The translations under genes and the position numbers were made by a program. Below the pieces are notes generated by a model. The model did no database searches. It was given only the letters and a program-made list of their open reading frames with translations, and was not told the DNA's origin. Below are positions 1 through 5,210 of a stretch of 10,081 bases of DNA, in pieces. The DNA is from Thermoleophilia bacterium (lineage in GTDB: Bacteria; Actinomycetota; Thermoleophilia; Miltoncostaeales; Miltoncostaeaceae). Position 1 is the stretch's first letter. Each line of letters starts with the position of its first letter. The stretch is taken from NCBI GenBank assembly GCA_029861485.1, contig JAOTZF010000041.1:1-10081 (forward strand), in the 5' to 3' direction.

Positions 1-86
1 ACCGAGAAACTCGCGTCGTTGACGGCCTTGACGCCGCCGAAGCTCTTGGCGAGGCCGTCGACCTCGAGGATGGGGCTCTCAGGCAT
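1..86 (-). CDS. livG: Branched-chain amino acid ABC transporter ATP-binding protein LivG, N-terminal fragment
   Basis: Only the first 28 codons lie in the window; the gene runs off the left edge. The translated start, MPESPILEVDGLAKSFGG followed by VKAVNDASFS, has the usual opening of LivG-type ATPases (LEV-x-GL-x-K-x-FGG-x-xAV). The Walker A motif would lie just beyond the edge. The ATG overlaps the 3' end of livM by 8 bp (ATGCCTGA), and an AAGGAGG Shine-Dalgarno sequence lies 12 nt upstream inside livM, which fixes the start. By family knowledge the product would energise import of leucine, isoleucine, valine or similar substrates at the inner face of the membrane together with LivH and LivM. 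Assignment to LivG rather than LivF rests on the FGG-x-xAV segment and on adjacency to livM; substrate is inferred. Confidence 0.88.
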   Translation of the reverse strand, partial: MPESPILEVDGLAKSFGGVKAVNDASFS

Positions 87-1020
87 CGAGGTGGAGCTCC
101 TCCTTCTTGCCGAACAGGCCCTGCGGCCGGAAGGCCATCAGCGCCATGATGATGAGGCCGATCACGACCAGGCGCAGCGCCGCGACCTCGTCGCTCTCCA
201 GCCCGGGAAAATCGAGGAAGCGGGTGCCGGCGAAGATGAAGCTGATCACGATCGCGCCGACCACCACCCCGAGATAGCTGCCGAACCCGCCGAGGATCAG
301 GATGGCGAAGGCCAGGAAGGTCACGATCGGCTCGAAGTTCTCGGGGAAGAGCGTCGTGTTCTGGAGGGTGAAGAACACCCCGGCAAGGGCGGCGATGGCC
401 GAACCGAGGGCGAGCGCTTGGAGCTTGTAGGCGAAGACCGGCTTGCCGACCGCCGCGGCGGCCTCCTCGTTCTCGCGTACGGCGCGTAGCACCCGGCGCC
501 ATGGCGTCTTGCCGAGGTACCAAAGCAACAACGCCACCAGGCCGGCGGCCACCCACACCATGACGAGCAACGGAACGCGACGGTCGAGGCCGATGCCGAG
601 GTCGCTGAAGAACGCCAGGACGTCGTCGTTGAAGTCTCGCCAGGGCCCGCTGGCTTGGCGCAGGCCGAGCGAGCCCCCGGTCGTCTCCTGCTCGTTGAGG
701 ATGGTTATTCGCACGATCTCGGCGGCCGCGATCGAAGTGATGGCGAAGTAGTCCGCGCGCAGCCGCAGGGTGGGGATGCCGAGCAGCACGCCGGCCACCG
801 CTCCGCAGATCAGCGCCCACGGCACCCCGAGCCACACGGGGTAGCCGGCTATCAGTGCAAGGCCCATGGCATAGGCGCCGATCGCCATGAAGGCGACGTG
901 GCCGAAGTTGATCAGGCCCGCGTCGCCGACCTCGACCTGGAGCCCGAGGGTGAAGATCGCGAAGACGCCAGCGACCGTGAGCACGAAGGCCCAGAAGCCG
1001 AATGCGAGCAGCGGATCCAC
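79..1020 (-). CDS. livM: Branched-chain amino acid ABC transporter permease LivM
   Basis: A 313-residue polytopic membrane protein, of normal length for LivM. It shows the family landmarks: GDAGLINFGHVAFMAIGAY near residues 32-50, TLRLRADYFAI near 84-93, the cytoplasmic EAA-like loop WRRVLRAVRENEEAAAAVG near 174-192 that docks onto the ATPase, and the C-terminal FRPQGLFG near 297-304. About eight to ten hydrophobic segments are visible. With LivH it would form the membrane channel of a HAAT-family importer for branched-chain amino acids or related compounds such as amides or urea; the sequence alone does not fix the substrate. The GTG start follows the livH stop codon directly (TAA then GTG), with a GGGAG about 12 nt upstream inside livH, so translation is probably coupled. 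Its stop overlaps livG by 8 bp. No periplasmic binding protein gene is visible in the window. Confidence 0.93.
   Translation of the reverse strand: MDPLLAFGFWAFVLTVAGVFAIFTLGLQVEVGDAGLINFGHVAFMAIGAYAMGLALIAGYPVWLGVPWALICGAVAGVLLGIPTLRLRADYFAITSIAAAEIVRITILNEQETTGGSLGLRQASGPWRDFNDDVLAFFSDLGIGLDRRVPLLVMVWVAAGLVALLLWYLGKTPWRRVLRAVRENEEAAAAVGKPVFAYKLQALALGSAIAALAGVFFTLQNTTLFPENFEPIVTFLAFAILILGGFGSYLGVVVGAIVISFIFAGTRFLDFPGLESDEVAALRLVVIGLIIMALMAFRPQGLFGKKEELHLDA
99..105 (-). promoter_or_regulatory. Shine-Dalgarno sequence of livG
   Basis: Minus-strand AAGGAGG, a perfect seven-base match to the anti-Shine-Dalgarno complement, lies 12 nt before the livG ATG and inside the last codons of livM (the KKEEL segment). 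It is the best ribosome binding site in the window. It partly overlaps an 8-bp palindrome, GGAGCTCC (93-100). Confidence 0.7.
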
Positions 1021-1896
1021 TTAGGCCGTTCGCTCCCGATGACCGAAGATGCCTTGCGGTCGCACGAGAAGGATCAGGATCAGCACAGCGAAACCGACCG
1101 CCTCTTTGTAGGTGGGGACGAAGATCATCGTCGACCACTCCTGCACGAGGCCGATCGCGAGGCCGCCGACCAGGGCCCCGTAGGCGTTGCCGATGCCCCC
1201 CAACACGACGGCCGCGAAGATGGGCAGCAGCAGGAACCAACCGGTGTTCGGGCTCAAGGTCGTGTTGATGGCGGCGAACATGCCGGCAAGGCCGGCAAGC
1301 GAGCCGGACAGGATCCAGGTGTACGTGATCACGCGGCCGGTGTTGATTCCGGCCACCTCGGCAAGGTCCTGGTTGTCGGACATGGCGCGCATCGACTTGC
1401 CGAGTCGCGTCAGCTTCAGTAGCAGTCCGACGGCGACGAGCACCACGCCGGCGGCCGTGATCACGATCACCTGATTGAGGCTGATGGTGAGGCCGAAGGG
1501 GTGCCAGGCCTGGGTCTGGTCAACATCGAGCGTGCGCACCTCACCTCCCCACACGAACAGGATGAGGTTGCGCAGCACGAATGCCAGACCGATGGTCATC
1601 AGCAGCAGCTGCATGATCCCGGCGCCGCGATTGCGCATCGGGCGCCAGATGGCCCATTCGAGCACCAGTCCGAGGACTGCAACGACGACGATGGCTCCCA
1701 GCGCGGCCGCGATCAGCGGCAGGCCCAGGGTGACGTTGACGACGAACGCCGCATAGCCGCCCAAGGTCATGAAGTCGCCGTGGGCGAAGTTCACCAGCTT
1801 CAGGATGCCGTAGACGAGTGAGAGTCCGATAGCTCCGAGAGCGAGGATCGAACCGCTCGCCAGACCGTTGATTGTCGTCTGCAGAAGCTCTTCCAC
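1021..1896 (-). CDS. livH: Branched-chain amino acid ABC transporter permease LivH
   Basis: A LivH-type permease of 291 residues from the chosen start. The N-terminus VEELLQTTINGLASGSILAL matches the usual LivH opening, followed by LVYGILKLVNFAHGDFMTLGGYAAF, the EAA-like loop RAMSDNQDLAEVAGIN, a conserved LPIFAAVVLGGIGNAYGALVGG segment and the terminal RPQGIFG. It would pair with LivM in the membrane. I chose the GTG at 1896 because family members begin about there and a G-rich stretch (eight G, minus strand) sits immediately upstream as a possible ribosome binding site. An in-frame GTG at 1944 would add 16 residues (MAVGATDSLPIAAGGG) with no family resemblance. The gene lies 69 bp after the Ppx-like gene (21 bp with the longer start) on the same strand, so co-transcription is possible. 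No terminator hairpin with a T-run is seen in that gap. Confidence 0.92.
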   Translation of the reverse strand: MEELLQTTINGLASGSILALGAIGLSLVYGILKLVNFAHGDFMTLGGYAAFVVNVTLGLPLIAAALGAIVVVAVLGLVLEWAIWRPMRNRGAGIMQLLLMTIGLAFVLRNLILFVWGGEVRTLDVDQTQAWHPFGLTISLNQVIVITAAGVVLVAVGLLLKLTRLGKSMRAMSDNQDLAEVAGINTGRVITYTWILSGSLAGLAGMFAAINTTLSPNTGWFLLLPIFAAVVLGGIGNAYGALVGGLAIGLVQEWSTMIFVPTYKEAVGFAVLILILLVRPQGIFGHRERTA

Positions 1897-1965
1897 GCCC
1901 CCCCCTGCGGCGATGGGAAGGCTATCGGTTGCGCCGACCGCCACGCGGCGTTCACCGGCCCGGAG

Positions 1966-2880
1966 TTACACGCCGGCGGCTTCCAAGAGCAGGCCCTCGC
2001 CGAGTCCGGCCTCGACGATTTCCACCGTCTGGAGGCGGTACGCCCTTCGAACGCCGTCGATCACCGCCGCGACGGGCCCGAGCAGCGCCGCGCGCGCCGA
2101 CGCGATCTCGGCCCGCTCGCAGATTTCGTGGGCCGGCGCGGCGGTCACCACCTCGAAGAGATCCTCCGTGCGGTGCGCGTCCAGGCGCGCGGCGCCGTCG
2201 AGGCGACTGAGCGCGGTGGACAGCGGGCCGGACGCGACGGCGCAGTCGCTGGGATGCCGTTCGGCGAGCGGGATCGTCAGTCGCTCCACCTCGGTCGAGA
2301 TCTCATAGAGTGCGTCAAGCGATGGAGGGTCCTCCAGCTCGAAGCGCTCAGCGAGCTGGGTTAGGCCCGCCGGTAGCGTCGTCGACCACCACAGCCGGCC
2401 CTCCCGCGCCCCGAGCAGCACCGTTCGTGCGATGGCGGGCTCGATGGCGATCAGCTCCTCGGGCTGCTCGAGGGCCTCCGACATGATGCCCCGGAAGCTC
2501 AGCTTGGCCTCGTCGAGCTCTGACAGCACGCGCGGCAGGGTCCCGGCGAGCTGTGCGATGCGATCCAGCAGCTCGTCGGCGTTGACGACGCTGCGCACCG
2601 GCTCGGCGCAGGCGACGGACAGGCGCACGGCGCCAGCCTCTCGGGCGTCCTCGGCCATCTGCGCGACGACCATCGCCGTCAGCTCCACTCGCCGCTCGTC
2701 CATCATGCCGGTCTGCTCCACTCCGTCGGCGAGCCCGGTGATCGTCGCCGCCCGCAGAAGCGGTTCGATGCCGTCGCGAGCCACGTGCGCGACGAGCATC
2801 TGCACGCGGTCGCTGCCGATGTCGATGGCAGCCAAGGGGGAAGAGGGCGGGTTTCCGCGAGGCGGTAGGGCTGTTGACAC
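1966..2880 (-). CDS. Degenerate Ppx/GppA-family (ASKHA fold) protein
   Basis: A 304-residue protein that follows the Ppx/GppA exopolyphosphatase/pppGpp phosphatase layout along its whole length but lacks key residues. The phosphate-1 strand is present (AAIDIGSDRVQMLVA, 17-31). ACAEPVRSVVNADELL (90-105) stands where the family has ATSAVRDAxN. ELDEAKLSFRG (121-131) stands for GEEEARLSFLG. The phosphate-2 motif DIGGGSTE is replaced by IAIEPAIART (144-153), with no glycine loop. GLTQLAERF (172-180) stands for GAVRLTERF, and GLGEGLLLE (292-300) for GLREGLLLE. By family knowledge the active enzymes hydrolyse polyphosphate or pppGpp; without the GGGS loop this one is probably not a normal hydrolase and may bind a ligand or act as a regulator (inference). 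The reading frame is intact, so it does not look like a pseudogene. The start is uncertain: GTG at 2880 is used, while a TTG at 2835 begins nearer the conserved domain; neither has a good Shine-Dalgarno sequence. Confidence 0.8.
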   Translation of the reverse strand: MSTALPPRGNPPSSPLAAIDIGSDRVQMLVAHVARDGIEPLLRAATITGLADGVEQTGMMDERRVELTAMVVAQMAEDAREAGAVRLSVACAEPVRSVVNADELLDRIAQLAGTLPRVLSELDEAKLSFRGIMSEALEQPEELIAIEPAIARTVLLGAREGRLWWSTTLPAGLTQLAERFELEDPPSLDALYEISTEVERLTIPLAERHPSDCAVASGPLSTALSRLDGAARLDAHRTEDLFEVVTAAPAHEICERAEIASARAALLGPVAAVIDGVRRAYRLQTVEIVEAGLGEGLLLEAAGV

Positions 2881-2940
2881 CGGCGGCGATCGTAGACCCG
2901 CCCCCGCTTTTCCCGCCCTATCGGCTACGCGCTTTGCCTG

Positions 2941-3228
2941 CTAATAGCGGATCTGCGCCACTCGCCGCGCGTAGGCGCGGGTGCGAACGAGGGACATCGC
3001 CGAAACGGCGCCGGCCCCGGCCGCAAGGCAGACGTGCAGCGCGGCGGCCTCCGGGCTGGTGATCAGGAGGGCGGCTGCGACGGCCACGAGGCCGGCGCAC
3101 AGGCCGAGAGAGTACGCGGCAAGCGCCCTCGCGCGACGCGGAACGCTGGGACGCGGCGGTGGGAGAAGGCGCAGCTGCGGCCGGTCGGGGCGCGGCGCGC
3201 TGCCGTGAATCGGTGCGGTGCTGAGCAT
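2941..3228 (-). CDS. Small two-helix membrane protein, function unknown
   Basis: I do not recognise a family. From the ATG at 3228 the product is 95 residues: a proline- and arginine-rich N-terminus (about 1-35, likely cytoplasmic), a hydrophobic helix at about 36-57 (ALAAYSLGLCAGLVAVAAAL), a short SPE turn, a second hydrophobic helix at about 61-80, and a basic tail (RTRAYARR and on to RY). The frame stays open upstream to 3336, but the extension contains no hydrophobic or recognisable segment and would run back towards the mraZ promoter, so the shorter start is preferred. A TACATT hexamer seven bases before this ATG could be a -10 box of a leaderless transcript. The gene is divergent from mraZ and lies 60 bp before the Ppx-like gene on the same strand. 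Overlapping plus-strand frames here give arginine-rich, low-complexity translations and are less convincing. Confidence 0.6.
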   Translation of the reverse strand: MLSTAPIHGSAPRPDRPQLRLLPPPRPSVPRRARALAAYSLGLCAGLVAVAAALLITSPEAAALHVCLAAGAGAVSAMSLVRTRAYARRVAQIRY

Positions 3229-3235
3229 GCGAACG

Positions 3236-3241
3236 AATGTA
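3236..3241 (-). promoter_or_regulatory. Candidate -10 box of the leftward genes
   Basis: Minus-strand TACATT matches four of six positions of TATAAT, including the TA and final T, and ends seven bases before the ATG at 3228. This is the spacing of leaderless genes, where transcription starts at or next to the initiation codon. No convincing -35 hexamer is found 16-18 bp further upstream, so this is tentative. Confidence 0.35.
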
Positions 3242-3286
3242 CGCCTCGAGACCGATGGCGAACAGACGTTCGACGCATGACGTGTT

Positions 3287-3304
3287 GCAGATGGCGCAAT
3301 CTGC
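3287..3304. repeat. Inverted repeat GCAGAT-N6-ATCTGC in the divergent intergenic region
   Basis: Two perfect 6-bp arms (3287-3292 and 3299-3304) flank a 6-bp centre, GGCGCA. It lies near the middle of the 164-bp region between the leftward membrane-protein gene and mraZ, upstream of both candidate promoters. Its form suits a dimeric regulator, but no family can be named, and a 6-bp dyad can occur by chance. Confidence 0.35.
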
Positions 3305-3354
3305 GTTTCAGGGGCGCGATGGGGGCTCCAGCCCAAAAGTTCGCGTCCGATGGT

Positions 3355-3383
3355 TTGTCATGTGGGGAGATGTGGGGTACCGT
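3355..3383 (+). promoter_or_regulatory. Candidate sigma70-type promoter of the mraZ/dcw operon
   Basis: TTGTCA (3355-3360) matches five of six bases of the -35 consensus. Exactly 17 bp later TACCGT (3378-3383) has the TA and final T of a -10 box. Transcription would start near 3390, within about three bases of the mraZ ATG at 3393, giving a leaderless or nearly leaderless message. The spacer and -10 box are occupied by the MraZ operator repeats, which would allow direct repression by occlusion. The GC-rich -10 is weak by consensus, so it needs experimental mapping. Confidence 0.5.
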
Positions 3384-3387
3384 GGGG
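3362..3387 (+). promoter_or_regulatory. MraZ operator: three GTGGGG repeats at 10-bp spacing
   Basis: GTGGGG occurs at 3362-3367, 3372-3377 and 3382-3387, always one helical turn apart. Read as TGGGG with 5-bp spacers, this matches the TGGGN-N5-TGGGN-N5-TGGGN site reported for E. coli MraZ at its own promoter. The site stands five bases before the mraZ start, as expected for autoregulation. The last repeat's GGGG (3384-3387) also lies at Shine-Dalgarno distance from the ATG. Confidence 0.85.
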
Positions 3388-3392
3388 ATCGG

Positions 3393-3842
3393 ATGCAACG
3401 TCGGCTACTCAGCGGGAACTACGACTGCAGTCTGGACAATCGCTACCGATTGGCGGTCCCCGCGCGTCTGAGAGACAGATTCGCCGACGGGGTGGTGATC
3501 GCCTGGTGGCTCGACCCCTGTCTGGTGCTGGTGCCGCGCCTCGAGTGGGGTCCGCTCGTGCAGCGCACTTTCGGCGAGATGAGCGTGCTCGACGACGACC
3601 AGCGCGAGCTCAGCCGCTTCCTGCTCGCGGGGGCGTTCGACCAGGAGCTCGACAAGCAGGGGCGCGTGCTGCTGCCCCCGGAGTTGCGGGAGCACGCGGG
3701 CATCGACGCTCAGGCAAAGGTGGTCGGGGCCGGCGACTACCTGGAGGTGTGGAACCCGGATCAGCTCGCGACCCGCTTCGCGGAGTTGCGCAAAGAGGGG
3801 GTGTCTCAACGTGCAAAGCGTCTTGCTAGCCGAATGGCGTAG
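3393..3842 (+). CDS. mraZ: Transcriptional regulator MraZ
   Basis: MraZ is the DNA-binding regulator that heads dcw clusters and binds repeats in its own promoter; it forms a ring-shaped oligomer. The 149-residue product has the normal length and two SpoVT/AbrB-like half-domains, each with the DXXXR signature: D15-R19 in SLDNRYRLAVPARLR and D87-R91 in ELDKQGRVLLPPELREHAGI. The second is canonical (DKQGR), while the first has NRY where DKG-type residues are common. DPCLVLVPRLEWGPL (41-55) matches the family's DGCLFVYPxxEW region, and SRFLLAGAFDQELD (74-87) its FFAGA segment. The ATG at 3393 is chosen because MQRRLLSGNYDCSLD aligns with the family start and the operator lies just before it; upstream in-frame ATGs would place the operator inside the gene. 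The 3' end overlaps rsmH by 32 bp. Confidence 0.95.
   Translation: MQRRLLSGNYDCSLDNRYRLAVPARLRDRFADGVVIAWWLDPCLVLVPRLEWGPLVQRTFGEMSVLDDDQRELSRFLLAGAFDQELDKQGRVLLPPELREHAGIDAQAKVVGAGDYLEVWNPDQLATRFAELRKEGVSQRAKRLASRMA
3795..3801 (+). promoter_or_regulatory. Shine-Dalgarno sequence of rsmH
   Basis: GAGGGGG ends nine bases before the GTG at 3811 and lies inside mraZ. It supports the upstream GTG as the rsmH start rather than the alternative GTG at 3844, which follows the mraZ stop by one base but has no purine-rich sequence before it. Confidence 0.5.
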
Positions 3843-4797
3843 CGTGGCCGAGGCCCACCACGAGCCGGTGCTCGCCGAGGAAGTGGTGCGCCTGCTGAGC
3901 CCACGCGCGGGCGAGGTCGTGGTGGACTGCACCTTCGGTGCCGGGGGCCACGCCCGCCGAATCGCCGGCGGTCTCGGCCCGGAGGGCCTCTACATCGCGA
4001 TCGACCGGGATCCGGTTGCCGAGGAGCACTTCCGTCGTTTTGCCGACGACGTGGTGTGCCGCACCAGGTTCATCGCCGGGAACTTCGCCGAGGTGCTGAC
4101 GCAGCTCCTCGATGAGGGCGTCCGCGCCGACGCGGTCTTGATGGACCTGGGCGTGTCGTCGATGCAGATCGACGCTCCCGAGCGTGGCTTCAGCTACGCG
4201 ACCGACGCCCCGCTCGACATGAGAATGGATCCCGACCTTGCCACCTCGGCCGCCGACCTCCTGGCGCACGCGCCCGAGGACGACCTGCGCCGGTGGTTTC
4301 GTGACTACGGCGAGGAGCGTTACGCCGGACGGATCGCCCGTGAGCTGGTGCGCCGCCGCGCGAAGGGCGCCATCGAGACCACCGGTGAGTTGGTGGACGC
4401 AATTCGCGCAGCCGTGCCATCGCCGGCGAACTTCGCCTCCGGCCACCCCGCCAAACGCGTCTTCCAGGCGCTGCGGATCGCGGTGAACTCGGAGCTCGAG
4501 AACCTCGACGCTGCGTTGGCGCCCGCGTTCGAGCTGCTCGCCGATGGCGGTCGTCTGGCCGTGATCGCGTTCCACTCTCTGGAGGATCGGCGGGTGAAGC
4601 GCTTCATGCGCGACCGGGTTCGCCGCGAGCTGTACCCTGCCGGCGTACCCGTTCGTGGAGAGACCGCCGTCAGTGAGGCCGAGCAGCTTACTCCGCGCGC
4701 GATTCAGCCGGGTGTCGACGAGATCGACCGCAACCCACGTTCGCGCTCTGCGCGCCTGCGTGCCGTGCGACGCCGCGCGGAGGCGAGAGCCCAGTGA
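3811..4797 (+). CDS. rsmH: 16S rRNA (cytosine-1402-N4) methyltransferase RsmH (MraW)
   Basis: RsmH uses S-adenosylmethionine to methylate N4 of C1402 of 16S rRNA in the ribosomal P site. The 328-residue product has the usual length and motifs: HHEPVLAEEVV (16-26), the SAM-binding loop DCTFGAGGHAR (39-49), DRDP (65-68), MDLGVSSMQID (111-121), ERGFSY and PLDMRMD (124-140), GHPAKRVFQALRIAVN (211-226), AFHSLEDRRVK (253-263) and the C-terminal NPRSRSARLRA (308-318). The GTG at 3811 is preferred because of the GAGGGGG upstream; starting at the in-frame GTG at 3844 would remove 11 residues not needed for the fold. It overlaps mraZ by 32 bp at the 5' end and the ftsL-like gene by 4 bp (GTGA) at the 3' end, so translation is likely coupled. 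Confidence 0.96.
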   Translation: MQSVLLAEWRSVAEAHHEPVLAEEVVRLLSPRAGEVVVDCTFGAGGHARRIAGGLGPEGLYIAIDRDPVAEEHFRRFADDVVCRTRFIAGNFAEVLTQLLDEGVRADAVLMDLGVSSMQIDAPERGFSYATDAPLDMRMDPDLATSAADLLAHAPEDDLRRWFRDYGEERYAGRIARELVRRRAKGAIETTGELVDAIRAAVPSPANFASGHPAKRVFQALRIAVNSELENLDAALAPAFELLADGGRLAVIAFHSLEDRRVKRFMRDRVRRELYPAGVPVRGETAVSEAEQLTPRAIQPGVDEIDRNPRSRSARLRAVRRRAEARAQ

Positions 4798-5201
4798 CCG
4801 CCCGGGCGGGCAGCGCCCGGCCCGCCCCCGCGCGCCGACGCGCACCCGCGCGCCGACCGGGAGAGCGCCCGCGTCAACGCCCGCGCGCCGTACCCGCGTC
4901 GCGCTCTCGGCGCCGACCTGCGCGACGCGCCCGGGCCACATACGTGGTCATTCCGCTCATCGCCCTGCTGCTCGGCGGGATCGTCTGGATCAACGTCGCT
5001 CGGCTGAATCTCGCGACCGAGACGGGCGCGGTGATCGAGCAATCGCGCGACGTTCAATTCGAGACAGCGCGGCTTCAGTCGGAGCTCGATCAGCGCAACG
5101 GCGCGGTCGTGGACCGCGCAGCGACGCGCCTCGGCATGCTGCCCAGTCCCAGCGAGGGCGTCACTTACATCGACATTCCGCCGAGTCGCGCCGGGCGGTA
5201 G
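4794..5201 (+). CDS. ftsL: FtsL-like cell division protein (septum formation initiator type)
   Basis: A 135-residue bitopic membrane protein in the ftsL position between rsmH and the transpeptidase gene. The first 49 residues are very basic, with 18 arginines and many prolines and alanines, and probably disordered in the cytoplasm. A single membrane helix follows at about 50-67 (YVVIPLIALLLGGIVWINVA), then a short heptad-like extracellular segment at about 70-108 (NLATETGAVIEQ to VVDRAA). The end, ATRLGMLPSPSEGVTYIDIP, resembles the FtsL/DivIC motif in which RLGM precedes a short strand. By family knowledge FtsL forms a complex with FtsB/DivIC and FtsQ and helps activate the FtsW-FtsI synthase. 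Sequence identity in this family is low, so the name rests on topology, the RLGM motif and gene order. GTG start, overlapping the rsmH stop by 4 bp. Confidence 0.85.
   Translation: MTARAGSARPAPARRRAPARRPGERPRQRPRAVPASRSRRRPARRARATYVVIPLIALLLGGIVWINVARLNLATETGAVIEQSRDVQFETARLQSELDQRNGAVVDRAATRLGMLPSPSEGVTYIDIPPSRAGR
4827..4857 (+). repeat. 13-bp tandem-like direct repeat inside the ftsL-like gene
   Basis: CCCGCGCGCCGAC occurs at 4827-4839 and 4845-4857, an 18-bp period that keeps the reading frame. It encodes the repeated peptide PARR (APARRRAPARRPG) in the arginine/proline-rich N-terminus. It looks like a small in-frame duplication in low-complexity coding DNA rather than a mobile or regulatory element. 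Confidence 0.6.
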
Positions 5202-5210
5202 GGCAGACCG

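Noticed and set aside
655..1422. A 255-codon plus-strand open frame opposite livM and livH
   Set aside because: The translation is highly charged and low in complexity, spans two real permease genes and has no ribosome site.
1938..1948. CCGC-CAC-GCGG hairpin between the Ppx-like gene and livH, considered as a terminator
   Set aside because: A 4-bp stem without a following T-run is expected by chance in DNA this GC-rich.
2874..2896. TTGACA on the plus strand at the Ppx-like start, a perfect -35 hexamer
   Set aside because: No -10-like sequence occurs 16-18 bp downstream, and the next plus-strand gene begins about 500 bp away.
3323..3334. GGGCT-CC-AGCCC hairpin followed by AAAA, considered as a terminator
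   Set aside because: The loop is only two bases, there is no T-run on the plus strand, and on the minus strand the T-run lies before the stem, so it does not form an intrinsic terminator.
3826..4941. A 371-codon minus-strand open frame opposite rsmH
   Set aside because: It is a shadow of rsmH, whose SAM-binding and HPAKRVFQALRI motifs are unambiguous; the antisense translation has no family features.
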